Shown here piece after piece: positions 1-8,141 of a stretch of 25,081 nucleotides of DNA. The translations under genes and the position numbers were made by a program. The first letter of the stretch is position 1, and the number at the start of each line of letters is the position of its first letter. The DNA comes from CAZCFB01 sp964511535 (lineage in GTDB: Bacteria > Myxococcota_A > Polyangia > GCA-2747355 > CAZCFB01). The DNA lies in assembly GCA_964511535.1 (NCBI GenBank), contig CAZEFW010000147.1, forward strand, positions 1 to 25,081, in the 5' to 3' direction. The notes beneath the pieces are model-generated. The model made no database searches. It had not been told where the DNA came from and was given only the letters and a program-made list of their open reading frames with translations.

Positions 1-51
<51 letters not shown>

Positions 52-69
52 TGTGCCATACTCCCCTCC

Positions 70-2874
70 ATGCCGGCCGAAACCCTCGCCCTGGTGGACA
101 TCCTCAGCACCAACCGGACCAAAGTGTACCGGACCCAGTCCTACCCCTTCATCCAGGCCCTCGCCCGGAGCCGCGGGCTGACAGTGCGCTGGCTCAGCGT
201 CGGAGTGGACGCGGCGGCCCAGGCGGCCCGTGACAACCCGTTCATCTTCCACCTCTCTCCCGAGGACCGGGAGTTGCTCTTCGCGCGGCTGCGCGCGCTG
301 GGGCCGGACCGCGTGCTGCTCAACGAGCGTTTGGATGACGAGACCTGGCAGGGCCTGCGCGAGGCCGCGGGCGAGGCCCGGGTCGAGCGCGTCACCGCGC
401 TGGTGCCCGGCTGGCTCGGCGGCGCGGAGCTGGCGCGGGCCACCGGTCGCCGCCCCCGGCTCGTGGAGCTCGAGTTGGACCCGGATCATGAGCGCGAGGC
501 GGTCAACCCGCTGGCCCGCGCCATCCGGCCCCATGTTTGGCTCATGCTCGGGCCGCTGTGCCTGTACCGCCGCCCCCTGGCGCGCAACCCGCGGTTCGAG
601 GGCGTCGACCTGGCGGACTGCGCGCGGGGCGACACCTGCTCCTTTTGCGCGCTCCCCGGTGATGAGCGCCCGCCCGGGGACGTGGTGGGCGCGGCCATGC
701 GACAGCTGCGCGCCGCGGAGCGCACGGTGCCGGCGCCGCTCCGCTCCAGAGAGTACGTGGTCAACGGCGGCGCGCTGTGGCATCGCGCGGGGAGCTTCTT
801 CGACGCTCTGCTGGCAGAGGACCTGCCGCCGTCGGCGTTCTTCTTCCACTGCCGCGCCGACGACCTGCTGCGACGCGCGGAGGAGGTCGAGGCGCGCCTG
901 CCGCGGCTGGCGGCGCCTGGACACTCGGTGAACATCTTCAGCATCGGCGTGGAGAACTTCTCTCCGGCGGAGAACGAGCGCTTCAACAAGGGGATCGACG
1001 GGGACGTGGTGATCCGGGCGGCCGCGCTCATGGCGCGCTGGGAGCGCGAGCACCCCGACGCGTTCTCCTTCTCACGGCACGGCGGCTTCTCCTTCATCCT
1101 GTTCACCCCATGGACCACCCTGGACGACCTGGAGCAGAACCTGCGCGGGCTGCGCCAGCTGCGGCTGCACTTCCCGGAGGTCGCCTTCGCCCTGCGCACG
1201 CGGCTGCAGCTGCTTCGGGGGCGCCCCATCACCGCCCTGGCCGAGCGGGACGGCCTCACCGGGGAGGGGTTCGACGATGACCACCTGTTCGACTCGGGCT
1301 GCATCACCGACTGGGACGACCGGGAGCTCCCCTGGCGGTTCCGCCACCGGCCGGTGGCCCTGCTCTATCGGCTCTCGCGCCGGCTGGGCCGGGACCCGGG
1401 GCTGCCGCGGGACGACGCGCTCTACGTCGCGGTCCGCCGCTGGCAGGAGCGCATCGGACGCACCAGCCAGGCGGACGCCCTGGAGGTGATGGAGCACGCG
1501 GTGGAGCTCGCGCGAGAGGAGCCCGCGGTGCAGGACCTGGAGCCGCTGCTCGCCGCCCTGGAGCAGCGGCTGGCGCCCGCGGCCGGCGACCACCCGCTCT
1601 CGGTGGACCTCGGCCCCATGGGCACGCAGCTGTGCGTGCGCGGGCCGTGCAACCTGGCCTGCCTGTTTTGCAACCTGGCGCTGGATCGGCGGGAGGTTGA
1701 CGAGGCGGCCCACGAGGCGGCGCTGACGGCGGAGGTGGATCGCCTGGCCCGGCAGGGAGTGAGCGCCATGTCGTGGGGCATCTTTCACCACGAGCCCACC
1801 ACCTTCGATGGGCTGCCCCGGCTGCTGCGCCACGCCAGGGCCCGGGGCGTGGCGCCGAGCCGCGTGGTCACCAACGGGATCCGCACCGCGGATCCGGCCT
1901 ACTGCCGCGAGCTTCGCGATGCCGGCGCTGACGGCCTGGTGGTGACCCTGTGCGAGCATGATCGGCAGAGCGCCGACCTGCTGTGCCAGGGCGAGGGCGT
2001 GCTGGCGGCGCGGCGGCGCACCTTCGAGAACTGCCGCGACCTCGGCCTGGAGGTCTTCCCGGTGCTGCTGCTCATGCGCGCCAACTACCAGCACCTCGGC
2101 GCGGCACTGGACCTGTACGGCGACCTGCTCGACACCTTCACGCTGCAGCCGGTGCAGCCCACCATGGGGGAGCGGGTGCCCTGGTTCCTGCCGCCGCTGA
2201 GCGGGGTGATGGAGGTGGTCGCGGCGGAGGCCCGCCAGCGGCCTCACCTGACGCTGACCCTGGTGAACATGCCGGCCTGCATCCGCCGGCGCCACGGGCC
2301 GGACCTGCCGAACCTGCGGCACCGCGCCGACCGCCAGGGCGTGATCCCGCCGGCGTGCGGGGGCTGCCGCGAACAGGACGGCTGCTGCGGCTTCGCGGCC
2401 GAATACCTGGAGCAGTACGGCGATGGCGAGGCCACGGCTGCGGAGGCGCGGCACGACCCCCTGCCGCTCGAGGAGCTGAAGCGCCGCTGCGACATGTTCA
2501 TCCGCCAGCGCCGGCAGGAGCACAGGCTCGGCGACGGCGTGGTGCCCGCGGCCACGCGCCGGCTGCTCGACGTGGTGGAAGAGATCCTCGGGGCCTCACC
2601 GGATACGAAGATCTCCGTGGAGGGCCCGACCCTCGCGCACCACGAGCGCGTGGCGGTGGTGGTCAAGCATCGCGCCCACCGGGCCACGGTGCTGCTGGCG
2701 TGGCGGCGGGCGGACCAGCAGGCGCTGGTCAACGCGGGCCCCTTCGCGCTGATGCTGCCCAGGGGCGAGGAGGGCCCCGGCCCGATGAAGCTCGCGCGGG
2801 CCCTGGCGCGGGTCCTCTTGCAGGGCTGGCGGCGGGGGCCTGGAGCGCCGAACAGCCAAACTCCCGTCGCCTGA
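70..2874 (+). CDS. Two-module radical SAM protein: atypical first core, canonical second core, auxiliary-cluster tail
   Basis: 934 aa, presumably cytosolic. Residues 1-150 look like a cobalamin-binding-type Rossmann domain without a visible DxHxxG. A first radical SAM-like module (about 155-440) has C164, then C184-x5-C190-x2-C193 instead of CxxxCxxC; it also has the 'GVENF' and 'FILFTPWTTLDDL' stretches typical of B12-type radical SAM barrels. A second module (about 515-750) has a canonical C527-x3-C531-x2-C534, an HHEPT variant of the GGEPT SAM-binding motif, and a TNG strand. The tail carries P-x-C737 and C763-x2-C766-x5-C772, an auxiliary [4Fe-4S] signature. Residues 829-920 are an extra alpha/beta domain. 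Reaction unknown. No Shine-Dalgarno site and no in-frame stop are visible between the poly-C and the ATG, so the start could lie further upstream. Convergent with the gene at 2910-3827. It is the closest relative in the window of the first two modules of the protein at 13061. Confidence 0.85.
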   Translation: MPAETLALVDILSTNRTKVYRTQSYPFIQALARSRGLTVRWLSVGVDAAAQAARDNPFIFHLSPEDRELLFARLRALGPDRVLLNERLDDETWQGLREAAGEARVERVTALVPGWLGGAELARATGRRPRLVELELDPDHEREAVNPLARAIRPHVWLMLGPLCLYRRPLARNPRFEGVDLADCARGDTCSFCALPGDERPPGDVVGAAMRQLRAAERTVPAPLRSREYVVNGGALWHRAGSFFDALLAEDLPPSAFFFHCRADDLLRRAEEVEARLPRLAAPGHSVNIFSIGVENFSPAENERFNKGIDGDVVIRAAALMARWEREHPDAFSFSRHGGFSFILFTPWTTLDDLEQNLRGLRQLRLHFPEVAFALRTRLQLLRGRPITALAERDGLTGEGFDDDHLFDSGCITDWDDRELPWRFRHRPVALLYRLSRRLGRDPGLPRDDALYVAVRRWQERIGRTSQADALEVMEHAVELAREEPAVQDLEPLLAALEQRLAPAAGDHPLSVDLGPMGTQLCVRGPCNLACLFCNLALDRREVDEAAHEAALTAEVDRLARQGVSAMSWGIFHHEPTTFDGLPRLLRHARARGVAPSRVVTNGIRTADPAYCRELRDAGADGLVVTLCEHDRQSADLLCQGEGVLAARRRTFENCRDLGLEVFPVLLLMRANYQHLGAALDLYGDLLDTFTLQPVQPTMGERVPWFLPPLSGVMEVVAAEARQRPHLTLTLVNMPACIRRRHGPDLPNLRHRADRQGVIPPACGGCREQDGCCGFAAEYLEQYGDGEATAAEARHDPLPLEELKRRCDMFIRQRRQEHRLGDGVVPAATRRLLDVVEEILGASPDTKISVEGPTLAHHERVAVVVKHRAHRATVLLAWRRADQQALVNAGPFALMLPRGEEGPGPMKLARALARVLLQGWRRGPGAPNSQTPVA

Positions 2875-2909
2875 CTCGCCATGCTCGGTCCGCTTATCTG
2901 CTCGGCGCT

Positions 2910-3827
2910 CTACGCCATGGGCTCCAGCCCCACCCAGCCGTACCGCTCGAGGTAGTTCTTCCACACGCCGGGGCAGGCGGCGTCGTGGCGGCACCGGGCG
3001 CAGGCGGCGCGCTTGTCCCGCTGCCACAGGTCGTGATCCGTCCGGCGCACCTCCACGGTGGCGCCGCCGTCCACCTCGTAGTGAACGTACTGCTCCAGGC
3101 TGCCGCGGTTGAACGCCGGGATGGCGGCGGTGGCGCAGCGCGGGATGTCCACCAGGAAGACCGGCGGCTCCTGCTCGTCGAGCTGCTCCAGGAAGCTGCC
3201 GTACGCGGCGGCGATGTCCGGGTAGCGCGGGTAGAGGCGCTCGAAGTGGCGGTGCGCCCTGCCCTCGGCCTGCATCACATTGAACACCACCTGCTGCACG
3301 CCGCGCGCCCGCAGGAAGCGGTAGATCTCCGCCAGGTGGGCGAGGTTGCGGGTGGTCACCACCGTCGAGCTGTGCAGCCCGACGCCGCGGCCCGCGAGGC
3401 GGGCGGCGTTGTCCAGGCCTGCCAGGGTCTGGTGGAATGCGCCGGGGGTCCGCGCCAGGCCGTCGTGCAGCTTCGCCGTGTGGCCGTGGATCGAGATGTA
3501 GACATGATCCAGCCCGGCGTCGGCCAACAGGTCGCAGTAGTCGGGGTAGGCCAGGCGCCGGCCGTTGGTCATCACGCTGACCCGGCCGTAGCCGAGGCGG
3601 GACGCCCAGCGGATGTAGCGCGGCAGGTCCGGCACCAGGGTCGGCTCCCCGGAGGTGAAGCACGCCTCCTGGCTGCCGCTGTTCTGCTCCAGGATCTGCC
3701 GCACGCGCGCGGCGTCCAGGGCGCCGTTGACTCGCCGGCGCCGCTGGCGGTCGTCCTCCATGCAGAAGATGCAGTTGTTGTTGCACTCGGGGCCGATGTT
3801 CAGGTGAACGCGGCGGCCGTCGGACAT
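2910..3827 (-). CDS. Radical SAM enzyme, last gene of the nitrogenase-like operon
   Basis: 305 aa, about the usual length for a single-core radical SAM enzyme with a short auxiliary domain. C15-x3-C19-x2-C22 binds the SAM-cleaving [4Fe-4S] cluster; SGEPT (59-63), the TNGRRL strand (88-92) and the ISIHGH strand (111-116) complete the partial TIM barrel. P-x-C231 and C276-x2-C279-x5-C285 form an auxiliary-cluster signature. It is last in the minus-strand order NifH-like, component-1-like A, component-1-like B, radical SAM, which suggests it matures or modifies something for the nitrogenase-like complex, or acts in the same pathway. The start ATG (3827) follows a GAGG Shine-Dalgarno 8 nt upstream that lies inside the left arm of a long inverted repeat. 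Substrate unknown. Confidence 0.88.
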   Translation of the reverse strand: MSDGRRVHLNIGPECNNNCIFCMEDDRQRRRRVNGALDAARVRQILEQNSGSQEACFTSGEPTLVPDLPRYIRWASRLGYGRVSVMTNGRRLAYPDYCDLLADAGLDHVYISIHGHTAKLHDGLARTPGAFHQTLAGLDNAARLAGRGVGLHSSTVVTTRNLAHLAEIYRFLRARGVQQVVFNVMQAEGRAHRHFERLYPRYPDIAAAYGSFLEQLDEQEPPVFLVDIPRCATAAIPAFNRGSLEQYVHYEVDGGATVEVRRTDHDLWQRDKRAACARCRHDAACPGVWKNYLERYGWVGLEPMA

Positions 3828-3993
3828 CTAGATGTCCTCGGCGCAAATAACGATATGGGCTGGGCTCGCAACTGGCGACGAGGTCAAGGCGCGACGACGA
3901 AGGCGTACCAGGGGTACGTCGAGGAGGAGCAACGCAGAGATCGGCGTCAGGGGCCGGCCAGACCGGGTTGTTACTTCAGCCGAGGACATCTAG
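3828..3993. repeat. Long imperfect inverted repeat between the nitrogenase-like gene and the radical SAM gene
   Basis: A perfect 15-bp inverted pair (3828-3842 CTAGATGTCCTCGGC and 3979-3993) flanks a roughly 136-bp interior. Beyond the perfect 15 bp, similarity between the arms continues inward for roughly 20 more bases with mismatches. An internal hairpin has stems CGTACC (3904-3909) and GGTACG (3913-3918). The left arm overlaps a 16-bp palindrome (3822-3837) covering the start codon of the downstream gene, and the right arm covers the TAG stop of the 3990-5351 gene. It looks like a REP/MITE-type dispersed palindrome or an mRNA stem-loop that separates expression within the operon. No ORF of substance lies inside. 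Confidence 0.65.
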
Positions 3994-5351
3994 CTCGGCT
4001 CCTGCCCGGGCGGCGGGCCGCCAGGTCCCCCGCGCGGGTCGTGGCTCAGGCGCAGCTCGTGGGCGCGCATGGCGTTGGCCAGGGAGTCGGCCAGGGCCAG
4101 GGCGCCGCCGAAGCCGAGGTAGGGCCGCTCGTAAAGGCAGTGCCGGTACAGCGACGGGAAGCCGAGCTCCAGGGTGGCCACCGGGTGCCCCTGAGAGCCG
4201 GCGCTGTTTGTCACCAGCGCGTCCACATTGCCCGAGTTGAGGTGACGCGAGATGAAGCGGGTGAAGGTCTTCATCTTCGGGTGCATCAGCAGCTCCGGCG
4301 CGCCCTCACCCGTGAGCGAATCGGGCAGCTCCCGGCACTGGTGCTCGGGATCGATCACCACCGAGAAGCCGAGCCGGGCGCCCAGCACCTCGAGGTACGA
4401 GGCGAGGCCGGGCAGCATGTGAGGATCGCCGATGTAGCCGACGCTGCGGGTCTGAAAGACGAACGGGATGACCCACTCCAGGGCCGGCACCACCCGGGAG
4501 AGCTCCTGGTCGAGCAGCGCGGCGGCCTGCGCCTCGCGGCCCAGGGCGCCGGCCACCTGCTGCACCCACGCCTCGGTGGCGGGTAACCCCAGGGGCAGCG
4601 GCGTCTCCACCAGGCGGGCGCCGGTTCGGCGGCAGATCTTCCTGGCCGCGCGGCGGCCGTAGGGCAGCGAGATGACCGTGCCGGCGTCTCGCACCGCCGG
4701 GAGCTCGCCGAAGTCCTGGCCCGCGAGCCAGACGCTGGTCAGCTCCAGGCCGAGGCCCTGCACCAGGCGGCGCAGCTCGCGCACGTTGCCGGTGTGGTCC
4801 CCCTCGTTGCGGTCGAACAGGTTGCCCACGATGGCGACCCGGTCGGGCCGCGGGTCGCCGCCCGACAGGTCGAGCTGCGACGCGAAGGAGAGCAGCGTCT
4901 CGGCGTACCCGTCGAGCCAGTCGCCCGACAGGGACTTGCCCGGCACGTGCACCACCGGCTTGCCCGACGCCTCGGCCACCTCCTCGCACAGGCGGTCGTA
5001 GTCGGCGCCGGTGATGAAGGCCATGGGCAGGGAGGTCACGGCCAGGCCGTTGACCGCCTCGTGGTGGCAGAGCTTGCCCATGGCGTCGCGCAGCGCCTGC
5101 TCGCGCGAGCCGCTGACCTGGTCCGGGTGCAGCGCGGTGTTGGCCACGCGGTGGAACCCCGAGACGCTGGTCAGGTTGGAGAGCCAGTCATGGTTGCCCT
5201 GGACATACTGGGTCTTCATGTGGGCGCAGTCGGGCCCCTCCACCAGCAGGTACAGGTCGCGCAGCGCGTTGACCGCGAGGTAGACCCCGATCAGGAAGCC
5301 GGGCGCCACGCGCTGGCTGTAGTCGGGGGCGGTGTCCCTGGGCGCGTCCAT
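3990..5351 (-). CDS. Nitrogenase component 1-like protein, NifK-like subunit
   Basis: 453 aa, similar to the usual 450-520 aa of NifD/NifK-family subunits. The fold signature is clear: GPDC42 matches the GPxGC cluster ligand; TSLPMAFITGAD (106-117) matches the ECPxGLIGDD segment but has Ser107 where the third Cys belongs; the C-terminal LELGFPSLYRHCLYERPYLG with the following GG.LAL (residues 395-419) matches the NifK 'GFPIFDRH...LGYEG' region. Other Cys are C95, C122, C240, C339 and C405. No position convincingly equals the FeMo-cofactor Cys/His ligands. By family logic it pairs with the 625-aa protein to form the catalytic heteromer reduced by the NifH-like ATPase. The start has GGGGAG 7 nt upstream and lies 3 nt after the preceding stop, so the two subunits are probably translationally coupled. 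Substrate unknown. Confidence 0.85.
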   Translation of the reverse strand: MDAPRDTAPDYSQRVAPGFLIGVYLAVNALRDLYLLVEGPDCAHMKTQYVQGNHDWLSNLTSVSGFHRVANTALHPDQVSGSREQALRDAMGKLCHHEAVNGLAVTSLPMAFITGADYDRLCEEVAEASGKPVVHVPGKSLSGDWLDGYAETLLSFASQLDLSGGDPRPDRVAIVGNLFDRNEGDHTGNVRELRRLVQGLGLELTSVWLAGQDFGELPAVRDAGTVISLPYGRRAARKICRRTGARLVETPLPLGLPATEAWVQQVAGALGREAQAAALLDQELSRVVPALEWVIPFVFQTRSVGYIGDPHMLPGLASYLEVLGARLGFSVVIDPEHQCRELPDSLTGEGAPELLMHPKMKTFTRFISRHLNSGNVDALVTNSAGSQGHPVATLELGFPSLYRHCLYERPYLGFGGALALADSLANAMRAHELRLSHDPRGGPGGPPPGQEPS

Positions 5352-5354
5352 GGC

Positions 5355-7232
5355 TCAGCTCCCCTCGGGCGGCGCGCGCAGGCCCTCGGCGGTGCGCGCC
5401 AGGTGGCGGGCGTAGCGGCGGTAGAACGACGTCCCGCACACCTGCAGCAGGCGCTCCAGCGAGCGCACGGCCCCGGGCGCCCCCATCTCCAGGTGCTGGA
5501 TCGAGAACGGCGCCTTGCCCGCCTCGGTGACCCGCCAGTCGAAGAACTGGTAGGTCAGCACCGCGGCGCTGTCGCTCTCGCGCAGCCGGTGGCGCAGAAA
5601 CGGGAAGCTGTCGAAGGCGCGGATGGTGTGGCGGCCCGGGTCGGCGAACATCTCCCGCACGGCGCGCCCGTTCTTCACGGCGGTGGCCCTGTCGCTCACG
5701 TGCATCAGCACGTCCAGGCCGAAGCCCATCTCCTCGACGAAGGCCACCAGCGGGACGCCCCAGGTGGTGCCGGGCGTGGTCAGGTAGTAGGTCTCCTGGT
5801 CGCGCACCACCAGCGCGAGCCGGTGGTCAGCGGCCGCCGCACCGAGGGTCCGCCAGCGCGGCTCCAGCGTCGCCGCGTGGGCAGCCCACGCCTCCTCGGC
5901 CCGGTCCCTGACCTCCAGGGCGTCGGCCACCTCCAGCAGCCAGGCGCGGGTGCCGGCCAGGCCGTAGGGCGCCGTGGGCGCGATGTGGGCGGTGCGGCTC
6001 TCGAAGGTGAGCTGGTCGAAGAAGTGCTGCCAGGTGCGGTTGGGCAGCATCACGTTGAGCGCCGCCTCCGGCAGGCGGTCCACCAGCTCGGGCGAGACGT
6101 CGGGCAGGAACCGAATGTTGACGCCGATCCCAGCGGCGCCCAGCAGCTGCTCCAGCTCCTGCACCGCCGGGGTGCTGGGGAAGCCCACCAGGTTGACCGT
6201 GCGGCGCGGCGCGGCGCCTGCGCGCTGCTCGGCGGCCTTGCGCCGGTCCACGAGCAGGTCCTGAAACACCTTGGTCATGGAGCGCCGGCTGACGGTGAGG
6301 TAGCAGATCTCCTGCTCGGCGCGCTCCTGCGCCTCCTTGACCACCGACTCCACGTCCTCGCCGGTCACCGCCGGCACGCAGGTGTTGCTCACGAACAGCG
6401 GCTTCGGCTCCTTGCCCCCGTGGGACAGGGCGTGGTCCAGCACGTCGCGCAGCTTGTCCGGGTTGCCGAAGATCACGTCCCGCTCGTTCAGGTCGGTGGT
6501 GAGCATGCCGTCCACCGCCTCGTCCCCCTGATCGTCGTCGAAGCGGCGGCGGGAGGTGGCGCCCAGGGGCTGGCGCAGGCGCTCGTCCCAGGGGAAGTTG
6601 GACAGCGAGACGGTGGGGGCCGCGTCGCTCGGGTTCACCTGGGTGCACTCGGCATCGCTGTGCTGGATGAAGCGGAACAGCCGGCTGAAGTCCACCGAGT
6701 CGAGCTGCCCGCGCGACTGCTCGCCCCCGGCGAAGAAGTCGGCGTAGCTGTCGCGGCCGCCCCAGGTGTCGAGCAGCGAGGTGGGCCGGCTCGACTCGTC
6801 CACGGACGGCGGCATAGGCAGCCCGGGCTTGCCCGCCTCGGGGTCAGCCTCGATGAGGCGGGCCAGGCGCTCCATGGTCCAGCGGCCCAGCTGCCGCGCG
6901 CCGCCCTCGGCCACGGCGCGCACCAGCTGCTCGGGGGCGCCCTCGCCGCGGATGAACAGGTTCAGGTGCTCGGTGAGCAGCAGGCCGCGGGACTCGGGGG
7001 TCCGCGCCTCGACGCGCAGCACCAGGTCCTCGGCCTCGGCTTCGCCCGTGGCCACGGCCACCTCCAGGGCGTGATCCATCCATGCCACGCTGGTGACGGC
7101 GAAGGGGGCGCCGAGGGCCGTGATTCCGAGCAGCTTGCCAAGGGCCTCGCGGCTCTTCTCGCCGGCGGTGACGATGTGCCCGCCCACCGAGGTGGCGGCG
7201 TCGCGTGGTCTCTCCGCGCCGGGGGACGCCAT
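5355..7232 (-). CDS. Nitrogenase component 1-like protein with extra N-terminal domain
   Basis: 625 aa, about 150 residues longer than typical NifD/BchN-type subunits. The nitrogenase part starts near residue 180: AEC196TQVNP resembles the first cluster Cys of NifK/NifN-type proteins, RDVIFGN (251-257) matches the 'DIVFGG' strand, and NTC285VPAVTGEDVESV matches 'ECPxGLIGDDIESV'. A GPxGC second ligand is not seen; C310 and C599 are the only other Cys. An acidic insert (231-239) sits before the VIFG strand. Residues 1-165 form an added alpha/beta domain with strands at 56-62 and 69-76. The frame is open far upstream through the NifH-like gene, but the ATG at 7232, with AAGGAG 5 nt before it and 2 nt after the NifH-like stop, is the convincing start. 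Probable partner of the 453-aa subunit; the substrate is not deducible. Confidence 0.85.
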   Translation of the reverse strand: MASPGAERPRDAATSVGGHIVTAGEKSREALGKLLGITALGAPFAVTSVAWMDHALEVAVATGEAEAEDLVLRVEARTPESRGLLLTEHLNLFIRGEGAPEQLVRAVAEGGARQLGRWTMERLARLIEADPEAGKPGLPMPPSVDESSRPTSLLDTWGGRDSYADFFAGGEQSRGQLDSVDFSRLFRFIQHSDAECTQVNPSDAAPTVSLSNFPWDERLRQPLGATSRRRFDDDQGDEAVDGMLTTDLNERDVIFGNPDKLRDVLDHALSHGGKEPKPLFVSNTCVPAVTGEDVESVVKEAQERAEQEICYLTVSRRSMTKVFQDLLVDRRKAAEQRAGAAPRRTVNLVGFPSTPAVQELEQLLGAAGIGVNIRFLPDVSPELVDRLPEAALNVMLPNRTWQHFFDQLTFESRTAHIAPTAPYGLAGTRAWLLEVADALEVRDRAEEAWAAHAATLEPRWRTLGAAAADHRLALVVRDQETYYLTTPGTTWGVPLVAFVEEMGFGLDVLMHVSDRATAVKNGRAVREMFADPGRHTIRAFDSFPFLRHRLRESDSAAVLTYQFFDWRVTEAGKAPFSIQHLEMGAPGAVRSLERLLQVCGTSFYRRYARHLARTAEGLRAPPEGS

Positions 7233-7234
7233 GC

Positions 7235-8050
7235 TCACTCCTTGATGAACGAGAAGAACGCCTCGTCGCTCAGGGGCGTCGGCAAGGGGGCGTCGTCCGG
7301 ATCCGTGGCCGTGATCTCCGCTGCGAGCCGGGCCAGGGCGGCCGCGGCCGGCGAGTCGGGGGCCGACTCCACCACCGTCAGGCGGCGCCGCTCGGCGCGC
7401 TGCACCTCGGGGTCCCGCGGGATGAAGGCCACGATGCGGGAGTTGAGCGCCTCGGCGAAGCCCTCCAGCATCTGCCGGTCGGCGCCCTCGCTCTTGAGGT
7501 TGGCGATGAAGCCGCCGAGGAACACGCCGTTGCGCTGGTAGGTGCGCACCGCTTTGGAGATGTTGTTGGCGGCGAACAGGGCCATCGGCTCCTCGGAGAG
7601 CACGATGAGCACCTGCCTGGCGAAGCCGCGCCGCAGCGGGGCCGCGAAGCCGCCGCACACCACGTCGCCGAGCACGTCGAACACCACATGGTCGTAGCCC
7701 CCCTCGGAGATGACCTCCATCTCGTCGAGGAACTCCAGGGTCTTGGCCACGCCCCGCCCGCCGCAGCCGAGGCCCGGCTCCGGGCCGCCCGACTCGCAGC
7801 AGACGATGCCGTGGCGCCCCTCGGCGAGCACGCCGTGGGCCGAGGCGGCGTTCGGGTTGCTGGTCAGCACGTCGAGCACCGTCTGCATGGTGCCCTCCCC
7901 CTCCAGCAGCCGCGGCGCCGAGTCGCACTTGGGATCGCAGCCGATGTGCAGCACCTTGCCGCCCGCCGCGGCGTAGTGCGCCGACAGCGCGGTGGCGATG
8001 ACCGACTTGCCGATCCCTCCCTTTCCGTAGATGGCGATACGCTGACTCAT
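7235..8050 (-). CDS. NifH-like (BchL/CfbC-type) iron protein, ATP-dependent reductase
   Basis: 271 aa, close to the usual length of NifH-family Fe proteins. It would act as a cytosolic homodimer that binds MgATP and one [4Fe-4S] cluster and passes single low-potential electrons to a component-1-like partner. P-loop GKGGIGKS (9-16), GCDPKCDS (37-44), GLGC96GGRG and DVVC132GGF (129-135) give the Walker A, switch I and both cluster cysteines; R99 matches the NifH arginine that is ADP-ribosylated in some diazotrophs. MALFAANNISKAV (156-168) and PRDPEVQRAERR (211-222) are nearer to NifH than to BchL or BchX. First gene of the four-gene minus operon. No Shine-Dalgarno is visible, and the gene is divergent from the tandem radical SAM gene. 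All catalytic residues look intact, so it is very likely active. Confidence 0.95.
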   Translation of the reverse strand: MSQRIAIYGKGGIGKSVIATALSAHYAAAGGKVLHIGCDPKCDSAPRLLEGEGTMQTVLDVLTSNPNAASAHGVLAEGRHGIVCCESGGPEPGLGCGGRGVAKTLEFLDEMEVISEGGYDHVVFDVLGDVVCGGFAAPLRRGFARQVLIVLSEEPMALFAANNISKAVRTYQRNGVFLGGFIANLKSEGADRQMLEGFAEALNSRIVAFIPRDPEVQRAERRRLTVVESAPDSPAAAALARLAAEITATDPDDAPLPTPLSDEAFFSFIKE

Positions 8051-8141
8051 GGAGCAAAAACCATAGCCTGCAAAGCCGGAGACGTCACCTCCCGCAAAGC
8101 AAAGCTTCCAGGGGGACCTCGGGGCGGTTTGGATTTACTCT
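8051..8141. promoter_or_regulatory. Divergent intergenic region of the nitrogenase-like operon and tandem radical SAM gene
   Basis: This 91-bp gap must hold promoters for both directions. It has three GCAAAG hexamers (8070-8075, 8094-8099, 8099-8104) and a partial palindrome GGAGACGTCACCTCC (8078-8092) centred on GACGTC, which could be an operator. No convincing sigma-54 (GG-N10-GC) or sigma-70 promoter could be assigned by eye, and I see no cobalamin riboswitch fold. Confidence 0.35.

Noticed and set aside
2875..2909. Rho-independent terminator between convergent genes
   Set aside because: The 35-bp gap has no stem-loop followed by a T-tract in either direction.
1983..7541. Very long plus-strand open frames opposite the nitrogenase-like operon
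   Set aside because: High GC makes antisense frames stay open. The translations are low-complexity Ala/Gly/Arg/His text without motifs, while the minus strand codes proteins with clear family residues.
3990..8050. True molybdenum nitrogenase (NifHDK)
   Set aside because: Component-1-like subunits lack most P-cluster Cys and any convincing FeMo-co Cys/His ligands, and no nifB, nifEN or other nif genes are visible.
3990..8050. Protochlorophyllide or chlorophyllide reductase, or CfbCD of F430 synthesis
   Set aside because: The Fe protein is closer to NifH in its AANNISK and PRDxxVQRAExRR segments, the large subunit has an unusual N-terminal domain, and no tetrapyrrole pathway genes lie nearby.
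7233..8057. N-terminal extension of the 625-aa nitrogenase-like protein to about 900 aa
   Set aside because: The extension is the wrong reading frame across the NifH-like gene, is Arg/Gly-rich without motifs, and an ATG with a good Shine-Dalgarno lies 2 nt after the NifH-like stop.
8051..8141. Cobalamin riboswitch before the B12-type radical SAM gene
   Set aside because: Only 91 bp are available and no B12-box or large folded aptamer pattern is visible.
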